Shown: piece by piece, positions 14,051-20,676 of the stretch
How the letters are laid out: the number at the start of each line of letters is the position of its first letter
How positions within the stretch are numbered: the first letter of the stretch is position 1
Source of the DNA: CAZLXG01 sp964563585
GTDB taxonomy: Bacteria; Bacteroidota; Bacteroidia; Flavobacteriales; Flavobacteriaceae
Assembly (NCBI GenBank): GCA_964563585.1
Contig: CAZLXG010000039.1
Coordinates: forward strand, 1 to 20,676
Length of the DNA stretch: 20,676 bases
Reading direction: 5' to 3'
Translations under genes and position numbers: made by a program
The notes under the pieces: generated by a model
The model's input: only the letters and a program-made list of their open reading frames with translations
Told to the model about the DNA's origin: nothing
The model's database searches: none

Positions 14051-16870
14051 TTAAAACTTATAACTGTACCCTATTGAAAATTCGGTACCTGGAGTTCTTA
14101 AAGAAAATATTTTGTCTTCAGCTCCAAACGATTGGTATGCGCTTTCTTTTTTGCTACCTAGTATATTTGTTACTTTAATATTGATTGCTGATTTTTTATT
14201 TTCACCAAAAGCTTTATTTAAAGTAAAGTTTAAACTGCTAAAAGGTTTTGTAAATACATCTGGTACACCTCCTAAACCAACAACTTCAAGAGTTTTGCCT
14301 TGTATGTTGAAAAACAGACCAGTTTGAAAACCACTGTCACTATCATTATAATTTAAATTTGCATTTACTAAAAATGGAGATTGACCTTGTAATTCTCTTT
14401 TTCTATCAATAGTTTCATTAGTTCTAGCATTACCAACTCTAGAATCAAACTCACCTTGAGACATTGTTAATTCTGATTTGATTACTGATGCATTAACAGT
14501 AATTTTTAATTTCTGTAAATTTTCAGATATAAAACCAAAATGTTGTCTAAACTCAAATTCAGCTCCATATACCTTTGCACTACCTAAATTATCAACTGTA
14601 AATTGAGAAGGTGCAGAAGCGAAGAATGTTTTTTCTATAGGGTCTTTAAAATCTTTATAAAAACCACTTACAGCAAACATTTGTCCTTGTTTACCAAAAT
14701 GCTCAAATCTTAAATCGAAGTTGTTTACATATGTTGGTTTTAAATTAATATTACCAATAAATAAACGATCAGTTATTGGATCTGAAATTTGAGAAAAAGA
14801 AGCTTCTTTAAATGAAGGTCTTGCAGTTGTTTTGTAGTAAGAACTACGAATGTTTGATGATTCACTTACAGCATAAATTAAGTTGACCGAAGGAAATAAA
14901 TCATGTTCATCAATTACTTTTAATCTATCATAAGTTTCTAAACCGTCTTGACCTGTATAATACGATGTAAATAACTCTGCTCTTAAACCTAAAATAGTTT
15001 TAAGTTTTTCAGTGATATTAAATTCATTTGACACATAAGTTGACGAAATGTGTTGTTTGCCTTCATAAGCATTATTAGGGTTAAAAATACTCCCTGATTC
15101 TAAATATGTTCCATTAGGATTGTCTCTACTCCAAATGTTTTCGGTTAATAATATATTATCTGGATTTCCATTTAAAATAGGAGCGCCACTGTTTACGGTT
15201 GTAAATTCATCAACACTAAAATCTCTAAATTTATATGTATGTCCGCCACCAAATTTAATTTTAGCAGGTTTTCCAAATAAGTCGTATTTTTTACTAAAAT
15301 CAAGTTTACCTGCCCAATTTTCTTCAGTTAACCATCTCCAAATTCTTACTGGAGGTTTTGAAGCAGAAGCACTTATAATAAAATCGCCAGTTTGTGTTTG
15401 TTGTAAAGGTGTGATTTTGTGGTCTTTATCGTAAACTTTTGAAAAAGTAGGTGATAATTTCCAATCAAAATTCCAATCGCCTTGTTTGCCAAAACTATGT
15501 TTACCGTTAAATAAAACATTAGTTACCGAACGTTCGGTGTAAGTAATAGCATCTTTTGTAATAGGTTCAAGTGCGTTACCAGAACCAGCTTGAGCTATAC
15601 TTTGATTGAAAAACCCAGAAGTAGATTCACCATTTTGAATGTGTAGCACATTTATTTTATACTTTGAATTTTGGGTTTTATATGTAATACCAGCTAACCC
15701 ATTTAAAAGTACGTTGTTAATGCCTTCGCTACCAATAGAGATTCTATCTGCTAATAAGTTTAGGTTCGATTTATCTTGTCCATCAACTGCATAAGCCCCA
15801 TCTTGTCTATTTTTATAAAATTCCGTTTTATTTTTGTATGAAAATGAAGCTAAATAACCAAGTTTATTATCACCAACTTCAAATTGATCACCTATAGTAA
15901 ATCCTAAATCGAAGTTTGGTTTACTTGTTTCTTTTTTTCCTCTTAATTCTTTATCAAAACGTCCTGTTAATGAATTTAATAGATTTCTATTATCGAACGT
16001 ACCTGGAATGGGTTGATATCTATTAATTTGAAGGTTTCTAGTTCCATCATCATATCCCCAAAAATCAGTATCACTTCCAGTAGCAGATAAATAGTTATCA
16101 TTAAAATGCATATCAGGATTAAAACCCATTCCTATAGAAATAGATGCTTCAAATTTTGTTGGAAAATCTTTTGTAACAATATTTACAACACCTCCAGTAA
16201 AATCGGCAGGATATTCTGCAGCAGCAGATTTAATCACTATAATATTATCTAAAATATTAGTTGGAAATATATCCATTTGAATAGTGTTTCTATCAGGGTC
16301 TAAACCAGGAATATCAACACCATTTAAAATTGATTTAGTATAACGGTCTCCAAGACCTCTAACATAAACATATTTCCCACCTTCAACAGAAACTCCAGGA
16401 ACACTTTTTATTGCACTTGCTAAGTTTCCAGCTCCACTAGATTTTATGCTTTGAGCTGATAAACCATCTAAAAGTGTTACCGATTTTTTCTGAATGTTTA
16501 ATACAGCATTTTCAGTGTTTCGTTTTATACTAGTTGTAATTATAACTTGCTCTAATGAGTTTGTTGCTAATGTTACATCTAAATCTAAAACTTGATTTGC
16601 TTTTATAACGACTTCGCTAATTTCTTTAGTTTCATAACCAACAAAAGAAAATATAATGGTGTATGTGCCTTCGTTTAATTCTAATTGATATTTACCATCA
16701 AAATCAGAAGTTGTACCAATAATAGTTCCTTTTACTAAAATATTTGCGAACGCTAAAAGTTCGTTATTATAATCTCCATCTATTACATTACCAGCGACAG
16801 TTCCTGTTTGTGCTTGAAGTGAAAATATTGAGGTAAATACTAGTGTAAGAATTATATAAAGATTTTTCAT
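14051..16870 (-). CDS. TonB-dependent outer-membrane receptor with N-terminal CarboxypepD_reg-like domain
   Basis: This 939-aa protein has a signal peptide (residues 1-20, ending SLQAQ). A CarboxypepD_reg-like beta sandwich (about 22-110; GNVIDGDYNNELLAFANILV, GYETKEI) is followed by the plug (about 120-235; KSSGAGNLASAIKSVPGVSV, YVRGLGDRYTKSILNGVDIP). The rest is a 22-strand type barrel ending SIGYSYKF with a terminal Phe. It lacks a SusD partner. Instead the gene before it encodes a beta-helix lipoprotein 68 nt away on the same strand, with a hairpin in the gap. The operon promoter carries Pho-like repeats, so a phosphorus-containing substrate is inferred; the ligand is unknown. Expression and energy would come from TonB-ExbBD encoded elsewhere. 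Confidence 0.9.
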   Translation of the reverse strand: MKNLYIILTLVFTSIFSLQAQTGTVAGNVIDGDYNNELLAFANILVKGTIIGTTSDFDGKYQLELNEGTYTIIFSFVGYETKEISEVVIKANQVLDLDVTLATNSLEQVIITTSIKRNTENAVLNIQKKSVTLLDGLSAQSIKSSGAGNLASAIKSVPGVSVEGGKYVYVRGLGDRYTKSILNGVDIPGLDPDRNTIQMDIFPTNILDNIIVIKSAAAEYPADFTGGVVNIVTKDFPTKFEASISIGMGFNPDMHFNDNYLSATGSDTDFWGYDDGTRNLQINRYQPIPGTFDNRNLLNSLTGRFDKELRGKKETSKPNFDLGFTIGDQFEVGDNKLGYLASFSYKNKTEFYKNRQDGAYAVDGQDKSNLNLLADRISIGSEGINNVLLNGLAGITYKTQNSKYKINVLHIQNGESTSGFFNQSIAQAGSGNALEPITKDAITYTERSVTNVLFNGKHSFGKQGDWNFDWKLSPTFSKVYDKDHKITPLQQTQTGDFIISASASKPPVRIWRWLTEENWAGKLDFSKKYDLFGKPAKIKFGGGHTYKFRDFSVDEFTTVNSGAPILNGNPDNILLTENIWSRDNPNGTYLESGSIFNPNNAYEGKQHISSTYVSNEFNITEKLKTILGLRAELFTSYYTGQDGLETYDRLKVIDEHDLFPSVNLIYAVSESSNIRSSYYKTTARPSFKEASFSQISDPITDRLFIGNINLKPTYVNNFDLRFEHFGKQGQMFAVSGFYKDFKDPIEKTFFASAPSQFTVDNLGSAKVYGAEFEFRQHFGFISENLQKLKITVNASVIKSELTMSQGEFDSRVGNARTNETIDRKRELQGQSPFLVNANLNYNDSDSGFQTGLFFNIQGKTLEVVGLGGVPDVFTKPFSSLNFTLNKAFGENKKSAINIKVTNILGSKKESAYQSFGAEDKIFSLRTPGTEFSIGYSYKF

Positions 16871-16887
16871 ATATATTTTACTATAAA

Positions 16888-16916
16888 TAACTGCTCACAT
16901 ATTTAGTGAGCAGTTA
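16888..16916 (-). promoter_or_regulatory. perfect 11-bp hairpin between lipoprotein and receptor genes
   Basis: TAACTGCTCAC (16888-16898) and GTGAGCAGTTA (16906-16916) pair perfectly around a seven-base loop. On the minus strand the stem is followed by TTATTTATAG, not a strong U run. It is more likely a partial terminator or an mRNA-stabilising or processing stem that sets different amounts of the two proteins. Confidence 0.6.
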
Positions 16917-16938
16917 TATTTATTTTAATTATTCTTTT

Positions 16939-18264
16939 TTAGAAACCTAAACCAGCAGCTGTATTAGCGTAAGTCCAACTAAGTTTAGATGTATCTGCTC
17001 CAACAGTTTGAGACCCAGCAGTAACCATAGTAGTCCAATCTGCTGCTCTATCTGTAAACGTAGGAGATAGAATGATTTCATCTTCATAGACATCATTTGT
17101 ATCATCTCCATCATCACAATTATCAATACATTTAACTTTTTCTTTGAAAATGCTATTATCAAATCCAACTATTTCCCAAGCAGAGAAAGAAATTAAACCA
17201 TCTAAAAAGTTTTGAGCAACTGCATTATTATCTAGCTCTACATCTTTTCCGTCAGGAAAACCAATGGCGTATACGTTACTTACTGAACCCGTAGCTTTAC
17301 TTCTAAAATCTGCATATTCGCCACCTGAAGTATTTGCATTACCTATTAAAGTAATATTTAGCATAGTGAATGCTCCTGTGGCGGTTCCTTCTCTACCATC
17401 AATTTCTAAACCGTGATCTGAGGCATCACCTAATATAACAACAGCGTTATTAATAGTTCCAGAGTAAGCTTGATCGATGTCTAAACCATCGTCGCCTTGA
17501 GCCCAAACTAATAAGTTAGTTGCGTTAACAGTGCCGCCAAAAAATTCGATTCCATCATCAACATTTGCAACAATTTCAATATTATCAATAACAGTTCCGT
17601 TACCAACACCACCAAGTGTTAAGCCGTTAATTTCATTTCCTTCACCAATTAAAGCACCACCATGACGAATAGATATATATTTTAAAACTCCTGAATTATC
17701 AGCAGCATCTGTACCACCGTATAAACCAAAAGTATCATCGGCAGGAATACCTTCTATTTGTACTTCAGTTAAATCACCTTTAAAAGAGCAAGGCGCATTT
17801 CCAAGAATAATTAATCCACCCCACAAACCTCTATTACTTTCGTCTAAGTTTGTACCAGCAGTTTCGCCAGCATCAATATTATCACTAACAGATGTAAATA
17901 TAATTGGGCTTTTAGCAGTTCCAACAGCATTAATTTTTCCATCTCTTGCAATAATTAAAGCAGAAGCTAAAGAACCAGATCCTGCAGAACCTTTAATAAT
18001 TGTCCCTGGGTTAATAGTAAGTGTAACACCAGATTCGACAACAACTTTTTGATTTAATTGATAAATTTTATCGTTTGTCCAAGTTGTATTTTCAGTAATA
18101 ACTCCAGAAACAGTAACAATTTCGGTATCAGTTGGAGTTCCTCCACCGCTACCGTCATTTATAATTGTTATTTGTTCAATAATAATAGGAGTATCATCAT
18201 CTTTAAAACATCCAGTAAAGATTAAAGTTGATACTAATAAAACAGGTAATAATAATTTTTTCAT
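16939..18264 (-). CDS. surface beta-helix lipoprotein paired with the TonB receptor
   Basis: This 441-aa protein has a lipoprotein signal ending IFTGC (lipid cysteine 19), then an acidic stretch KDDDT and a GSGGGT linker. Acidic residues just after the cysteine are a known surface-export signal in Bacteroidetes. Residues about 50-375 look like a right-handed parallel beta-helix with stacked Asp/Gly turns: NVDDGIEFFGG (234-244), GDDGLDIDQ (257-265) and SDHGLEIDG (282-290), one rung each. Residues 379-395 are a two-cysteine acidic loop (C379, C383, DDGDDTNDVYED) that could bind calcium. It precedes the TonB receptor in one operon, so it may act as its substrate-binding or lid partner in place of SusD. 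No enzyme motif was recognised. Confidence 0.75.
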   Translation of the reverse strand: MKKLLLPVLLVSTLIFTGCFKDDDTPIIIEQITIINDGSGGGTPTDTEIVTVSGVITENTTWTNDKIYQLNQKVVVESGVTLTINPGTIIKGSAGSGSLASALIIARDGKINAVGTAKSPIIFTSVSDNIDAGETAGTNLDESNRGLWGGLIILGNAPCSFKGDLTEVQIEGIPADDTFGLYGGTDAADNSGVLKYISIRHGGALIGEGNEINGLTLGGVGNGTVIDNIEIVANVDDGIEFFGGTVNATNLLVWAQGDDGLDIDQAYSGTINNAVVILGDASDHGLEIDGREGTATGAFTMLNITLIGNANTSGGEYADFRSKATGSVSNVYAIGFPDGKDVELDNNAVAQNFLDGLISFSAWEIVGFDNSIFKEKVKCIDNCDDGDDTNDVYEDEIILSPTFTDRAADWTTMVTAGSQTVGADTSKLSWTYANTAAGLGF

Positions 18265-18294
18265 GATATAGTTTTTTAATGATATAGTTTTTTG
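18263..18294. repeat. 16-bp tandem duplication at the lipoprotein start codon
   Basis: ATGATATAGTTTTTTA (18263-18278) is followed by ATGATATAGTTTTTTG (18279-18294), identical but for the last base. The first copy includes the complement of the start codon (CAT at 18262-18264). The mRNA leader therefore carries two AAAAAACTATATCAT units, the second joined to the ATG. Confidence 0.9.
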
Positions 18295-18309
18295 TTATCA
18301 TTTTATGGT

Positions 18310-18393
18310 GCAAAGAAACTGTCAATGTGTAAAGTCAAGGTTAACGAGAGGTTAAACATAAATCATAAAAAAGTTACCCTAATGTTATGAGAT
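18310..18393 (-). promoter_or_regulatory. Pho-box-like promoter of the lipoprotein-receptor operon
   Basis: Plus-strand 11-bp blocks are TGTAAAGTCAA (18328), GGTTAACGAGA (18339), GGTTAAACATA (18350), a degenerate AATCATAAAAA (18361), AGTTACCCTAA (18372) and TGTTATGAGAT (18383). The block at 18339 starts 28 nt from the C (18311) of GCAAAGAAAC. On the minus strand the -7 region is TTTCTTTGC, close to TAnnTTTG. The leader to the ATG is about 42 nt and includes the tandem duplication. Confidence 0.65.
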
Positions 18394-18547
18394 TTTGTAT
18401 TCTTTTGAATTTGAAAACAATTAATTAACATTGAAAAAACAACATAAAAGGCTAAATGCTATTCATGAGAAATCAAGAATAAAATCAAGTGATTTTAATT
18501 AGTGTTAGCTTTAAAAAATAATTAGAAAGAAATTGAAAATGTACAAT

Positions 18548-18928
18548 TTAAAAACTGCTAGTTGTCGTTTTGTTTTTAGAGGTTTCTCTAGAACTTGTAA
18601 GAGCGCTTAAAGAAAGTGTTTTTACTTTTAGGACTAAATTTATTTCAGTAGGCGCTCCAGAAATAATTTGAACATCTAACTCTTTAGTTTCATAACCTGG
18701 ATAACTAAATACTAATGTATGAATGCCATCTTTTAAATTTTCTAAAAGAAACAAACCTGTAACATCTGAAGTTGATTTTAAATCTGTTCCTTTTATAAAG
18801 ACATTTGCAAAAATTAATGGTTCTTCATTCATTTCATTATCTAATATTTTTCCAACAATTAGTCCAGTACCTTGACCAAAACTAATAGTAGAAATAAATA
18901 GCATGAATAAAGTAATTAGATGTTTCAT
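18548..18928 (-). CDS. stand-alone CarboxypepD_reg-like secreted protein
   Basis: This 126-aa protein has a Sec signal peptide (about 1-19, ending TISFGQ). The rest is a single CarboxypepD_reg-like beta-sandwich: VGKILDNEMNEEPLIFANVF, then IKGTDLKSTSDVTGLFLLEN and SYPGYETKELDV. It aligns along its whole length with the first 110-120 residues of the TonB receptor encoded 1.7 kb downstream (FANILVKGT, TSDFDGKYQLE, SFVGYETKEI), even into the SL...TSS.K segment before the plug. No plug or barrel follows: the next 283 nt on this strand are non-coding. It may be a spare N-terminal domain that works with the receptor or with TonB, or a remnant of a second receptor that kept its promoter. Confidence 0.75.
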   Translation of the reverse strand: MKHLITLFMLFISTISFGQGTGLIVGKILDNEMNEEPLIFANVFIKGTDLKSTSDVTGLFLLENLKDGIHTLVFSYPGYETKELDVQIISGAPTEINLVLKVKTLSLSALTSSRETSKNKTTTSSF

Positions 18929-18951
18929 GAATCAATGATTAAATTGTAAAT

Positions 18952-19035
18952 GTAAAATAAAAGCTTTATCATTATTGATGCGTTACCTAACCGTTAAACA
19001 ACAATTATTAAAGTGTTATCTTAATGTTATCAAAT
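18952..19035 (-). promoter_or_regulatory. Pho-box-like promoter array of the 126-aa gene, shared intergenic with dGTPase
   Basis: Plus-strand 11-bp blocks are CGTTACCTAAC (18981), CGTTAAACAAC (18992), a weak AATTATTAAAG (19003), TGTTATCTTAA (19014) and TGTTATCAAAT (19025). The first begins 28 nt from the T (18953) of GTAAAATAA; the minus strand reads TTATTTTAC at the -7 position. The leader is about 20 nt. The last two blocks share a perfect TGTTATC and also lie 56 nt from the dGTPase start. Confidence 0.62.
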
Positions 19036-19090
19036 TCAGCATTTATTTTTTATTGAAAATAGTTACCTTGTCGTCACTTAATTTTACAGA

Positions 19091-20431
19091 ATGAACTGGG
19101 AACAATTACTATCCTTAAAACGCTTTGGCGACACACATAAACGCTTACGAAAAGAACAAGACGAAACACGATTAGGTTTCGAAGTAGATTACGACCGTAT
19201 TATATTTTCTTCAGAATTTAGAAGCCTACAAGATAAAACACAAGTAATCCCATTATCGCAAACCGATTTTGTACACACGCGGTTAACACATAGTCTAGAA
19301 GTTAGTGTAGTAGGACGCTCTTTAGGAAGACAAGTAGGCGTTAAATTACTTGAAAAATATCCACATTTAAAAGATTCCTTAGGCTATCAAGCAAACGACT
19401 TTGGCGCTATAGTTGCCTCAGCAGCATTAGCACACGATATAGGAAACCCACCATTTGGACATTCGGGCGAAAAAGCCATAGGCGAGTTTTTTAAAACAGG
19501 ATTAGGAGTACAATATAAAGACCAATTAACAGCAAAAGAATATCAAGACCTATGCGATTTCGAAGGCAATGCCAATGGCTTTAAAATATTAACCGAAAAC
19601 AGAGAAGGAAGAAACGGTGGTTTACGATTAAGTTACGCAACTTTAGGAGCGTTTATGAAATACCCAAAAGAGTCCCTACCAAAAAAGCCCACAAACCATA
19701 TAGCAGATAAAAAATACGGCTTTTTTCAAAGTGAAAAAAGTGCCTTTATAGATGTAACAAACGAATTAGGTTTAGTAAAAAGAAGCACAAAAGATTTAAG
19801 TTTTTCACGTCACCCATTAGCATATTTAGTAGAAGCAGCCGACGATATTTGCTATACTATAATCGATTTTGAAGACGGTATTAATCTAGGACTCATTCAA
19901 GAAGAATTTGCACTAGAATATTTATCAAAAATTATTAGGAATAATATCAAACCCGAAAATTATTACGCACTATCAACCAAAGAAGACCGCGTAAGTTATT
20001 TACGCGCGTTAGCAATAGGAAGTCTAATAAACGAAACAGTCGATATTTTCATGAAGCACGAAGACGCTATTTTAAGCGGCGATTTTAACTGCGCCCTGCT
20101 AGATAAAAGCAAATACGAAGCCCAAATAAAGGACATCATTAAAATAAGTGTAGAAAACATATATCAGTCAACCGAAGTTGTAGAAAAAGAAATCGTAGGC
20201 TATGGCGTTATAAACACCCTATTAAACACCTACACAAACGCTATAAATAACTGTTTTAATAATACAAGTTCAAATTACGATAAACTCATTTTAAAAGCCC
20301 TACCAAAAAACATAAGCGCAAATAATTCAAATTTATATAAACGCCTATCAAGTGTGTGTTATTATGTGTCTTTATTGTCGGATAGTAGAGCCATTATGAA
20401 TTACAAAAAAATAAAAGGAATAGATTTTTAG
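19091..20431 (+). CDS. dgt: dGTP triphosphohydrolase (dGTPase), HD superfamily
   Basis: This 446-aa protein has the metal-binding HD pattern of dGTPases: RLTHSLE (H67), AHDIGNPPFGHSGE (H115, D116, H124) and a later EAADDICY (metal Asp). The N-terminal RSLQDKTQV region is also typical. The known reaction is cleavage of dGTP to deoxyguanosine and triphosphate in the cytosol, which lowers dNTP supply and can limit phage DNA synthesis. It stands alone on the plus strand. The 162-nt gap to the divergent 126-aa gene contains a Pho-like repeat array, so co-regulation is possible but not shown. Codon use looks slightly richer in C-ending codons (for example TAC, GAC, CCC) than its neighbours. Confidence 0.92.
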   Translation: MNWEQLLSLKRFGDTHKRLRKEQDETRLGFEVDYDRIIFSSEFRSLQDKTQVIPLSQTDFVHTRLTHSLEVSVVGRSLGRQVGVKLLEKYPHLKDSLGYQANDFGAIVASAALAHDIGNPPFGHSGEKAIGEFFKTGLGVQYKDQLTAKEYQDLCDFEGNANGFKILTENREGRNGGLRLSYATLGAFMKYPKESLPKKPTNHIADKKYGFFQSEKSAFIDVTNELGLVKRSTKDLSFSRHPLAYLVEAADDICYTIIDFEDGINLGLIQEEFALEYLSKIIRNNIKPENYYALSTKEDRVSYLRALAIGSLINETVDIFMKHEDAILSGDFNCALLDKSKYEAQIKDIIKISVENIYQSTEVVEKEIVGYGVINTLLNTYTNAINNCFNNTSSNYDKLILKALPKNISANNSNLYKRLSSVCYYVSLLSDSRAIMNYKKIKGIDF

Positions 20432-20436
20432 AAGTT

Positions 20437-20519
20437 GGGCGTTCCCTTTCGGGTCGGGCTATCCGTTACAATCTTTTGCTCGTGCCTCACAAAAGGATTT
20501 CCACTACTATCCCTAACGC
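20437..20519 (+). repeat. flavobacterial intergenic hairpin repeat, copy 2
   Basis: GGGCGTTCCC (20437-20446), a TTTC loop and GGG form a first hairpin. GGGCTATCCGTTACAATC follows, then TTTTG...CAAAA as a second hairpin with an 11-nt loop, then GGATTTCCACTACTATCCC and the end TAACGC. It matches the minus strand of 1341-1435 in order and in both hairpins, the lower hairpin having one bulged C in each copy. It begins 6 nt after the dGTPase stop. Confidence 0.72.
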
Positions 20520-20534
20520 GGAAATGGAGGTTCG

Positions 20535-20660
20535 TTTAACGTGTGTAAGATTTCGTTGCGTATGCCAAGCACTAAAATAGCAAATAAAAACTGACTAGAA
20601 AATCCGCAAGGATTTTCGTAAGTAGGCTCGCACTAGCAATTAATTTTACACGTCTTAAGT
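20535..20660. repeat. long imperfect inverted repeat with internal GCAA hairpin
   Basis: The outer arms are ACGTGTGTAA (20539-20548) and TTACACGT (20646-20653), with further imperfect pairing TTGCGTATGCC against the complement of GGCTCGCACTAGCAA. Inside is a perfect stem, GAAAATCC (20598-20605), loop GCAA, GGATTTTC (20610-20617). No open frame is present. It may be a folded mobile or regulatory element; the right end is near the window edge. Confidence 0.5.
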
Positions 20661-20676
20661 TTACATTTCATAAATT

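Noticed and set aside
14112..15434. Plus-strand open frames inside the TonB receptor gene
   Set aside because: They are antisense shadows without signal, start context or family features; the minus-strand gene is complete.
16947..17168. 73-aa minus-strand frame inside the beta-helix lipoprotein gene
   Set aside because: It is the same strand in a shifted frame, with a Met/Leu/Ile-rich composition caused by the Asp/Gly-rich real frame.
18265..18547. Rest of a second TonB receptor after the 126-aa protein, lost by frameshift
   Set aside because: No plug-like sequence was found in the 283 nt that follow; the region holds the promoter array of the lipoprotein gene.
12198..19035. Short regular repeats as a CRISPR array
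   Set aside because: The units are 11 bp with no separate spacers, lie in promoters, and no cas genes are present.
20535..20676. Integron attC site
   Set aside because: GTTTAAC at 20534-20540 fits the RYYYAAC end, but no matching GTTRRRY end was found before the window stops, and no integrase gene is in view.
1..20676. tRNA or rRNA genes
   Set aside because: No cloverleaf with a GGTTCGAATCC-like T arm or any rRNA segment was recognised on either strand.

Overview
The window is about 28-32% GC by eye. It carries Bacteroidetes-type promoter elements (TAnnTTTG at -7, TTTG at -33), A-rich rather than Shine-Dalgarno leaders, TonB receptors with an N-terminal CarboxypepD_reg-like domain, and proteins typical of Flavobacteriia (YwqK/MORN-like, DUF3109, PiT-PhoU fusion, ATP-cone NrdB). 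I read it as the chromosome of a member of the Flavobacteriaceae, probably marine. No phage, IS or CRISPR genes were seen.

Layout. 1-4944: housekeeping and envelope genes. These are a small lipoprotein divergent from a HupE/UreJ-type membrane protein, then dCMP deaminase overlapping a C-terminal processing protease, then a convergent pair of a 67-aa membrane protein and a short FAD oxidoreductase, then a DUF3109 cysteine-rich protein. 4945-5560: gene-poor, AT-rich gap with one suspicious start-less open frame on the minus strand. 5561-8632: class I ribonucleotide reductase operon nrdB-nrdA, where the ATP-cone sits on NrdB and is missing from NrdA. 8699-9788: an FMN split-barrel protein convergent with a secreted DUF6503-like protein. 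9882-18928: a block that looks like a phosphate-acquisition island (below). 19091-20431: dGTPase. 20432-20676: two structured non-coding repeats; a relative of the first lies inverted at 1341-1435.

The phosphate block holds, on the minus strand, an outer-membrane porin, a PiT phosphate transporter fused to a PhoU-like domain, a surface beta-helix lipoprotein followed by a TonB-dependent receptor, and a 126-aa secreted protein that is just the receptor's N-terminal domain type. A MORN-like secreted protein lies on the plus strand. These genes are tied together by arrays of 11-bp repeats of the form nGTTAnnnnnn, the spacing of Pho boxes. In five minus-strand promoters (pit, porin, a candidate small RNA, the lipoprotein-receptor operon and the 126-aa protein) a repeat block begins exactly 28 nt from the conserved G of the -7 element (read as C of G(C/T)AAA on the plus strand). 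The block suggests a PhoB/PhoP-controlled regulon that includes a little-described TonB receptor/beta-helix lipoprotein pair.

The most unusual element is at 13313-13418: a promoter with the same geometry, about 105 nt and a strong intrinsic terminator, all on the minus strand, just upstream of the porin. Its transcript would contain a 15-nt perfect complement to the predicted porin mRNA leader. It is a candidate cis-encoded, trans-pairing small RNA controlling the porin. Nothing here was checked by search or experiment; family names come from motif recognition.
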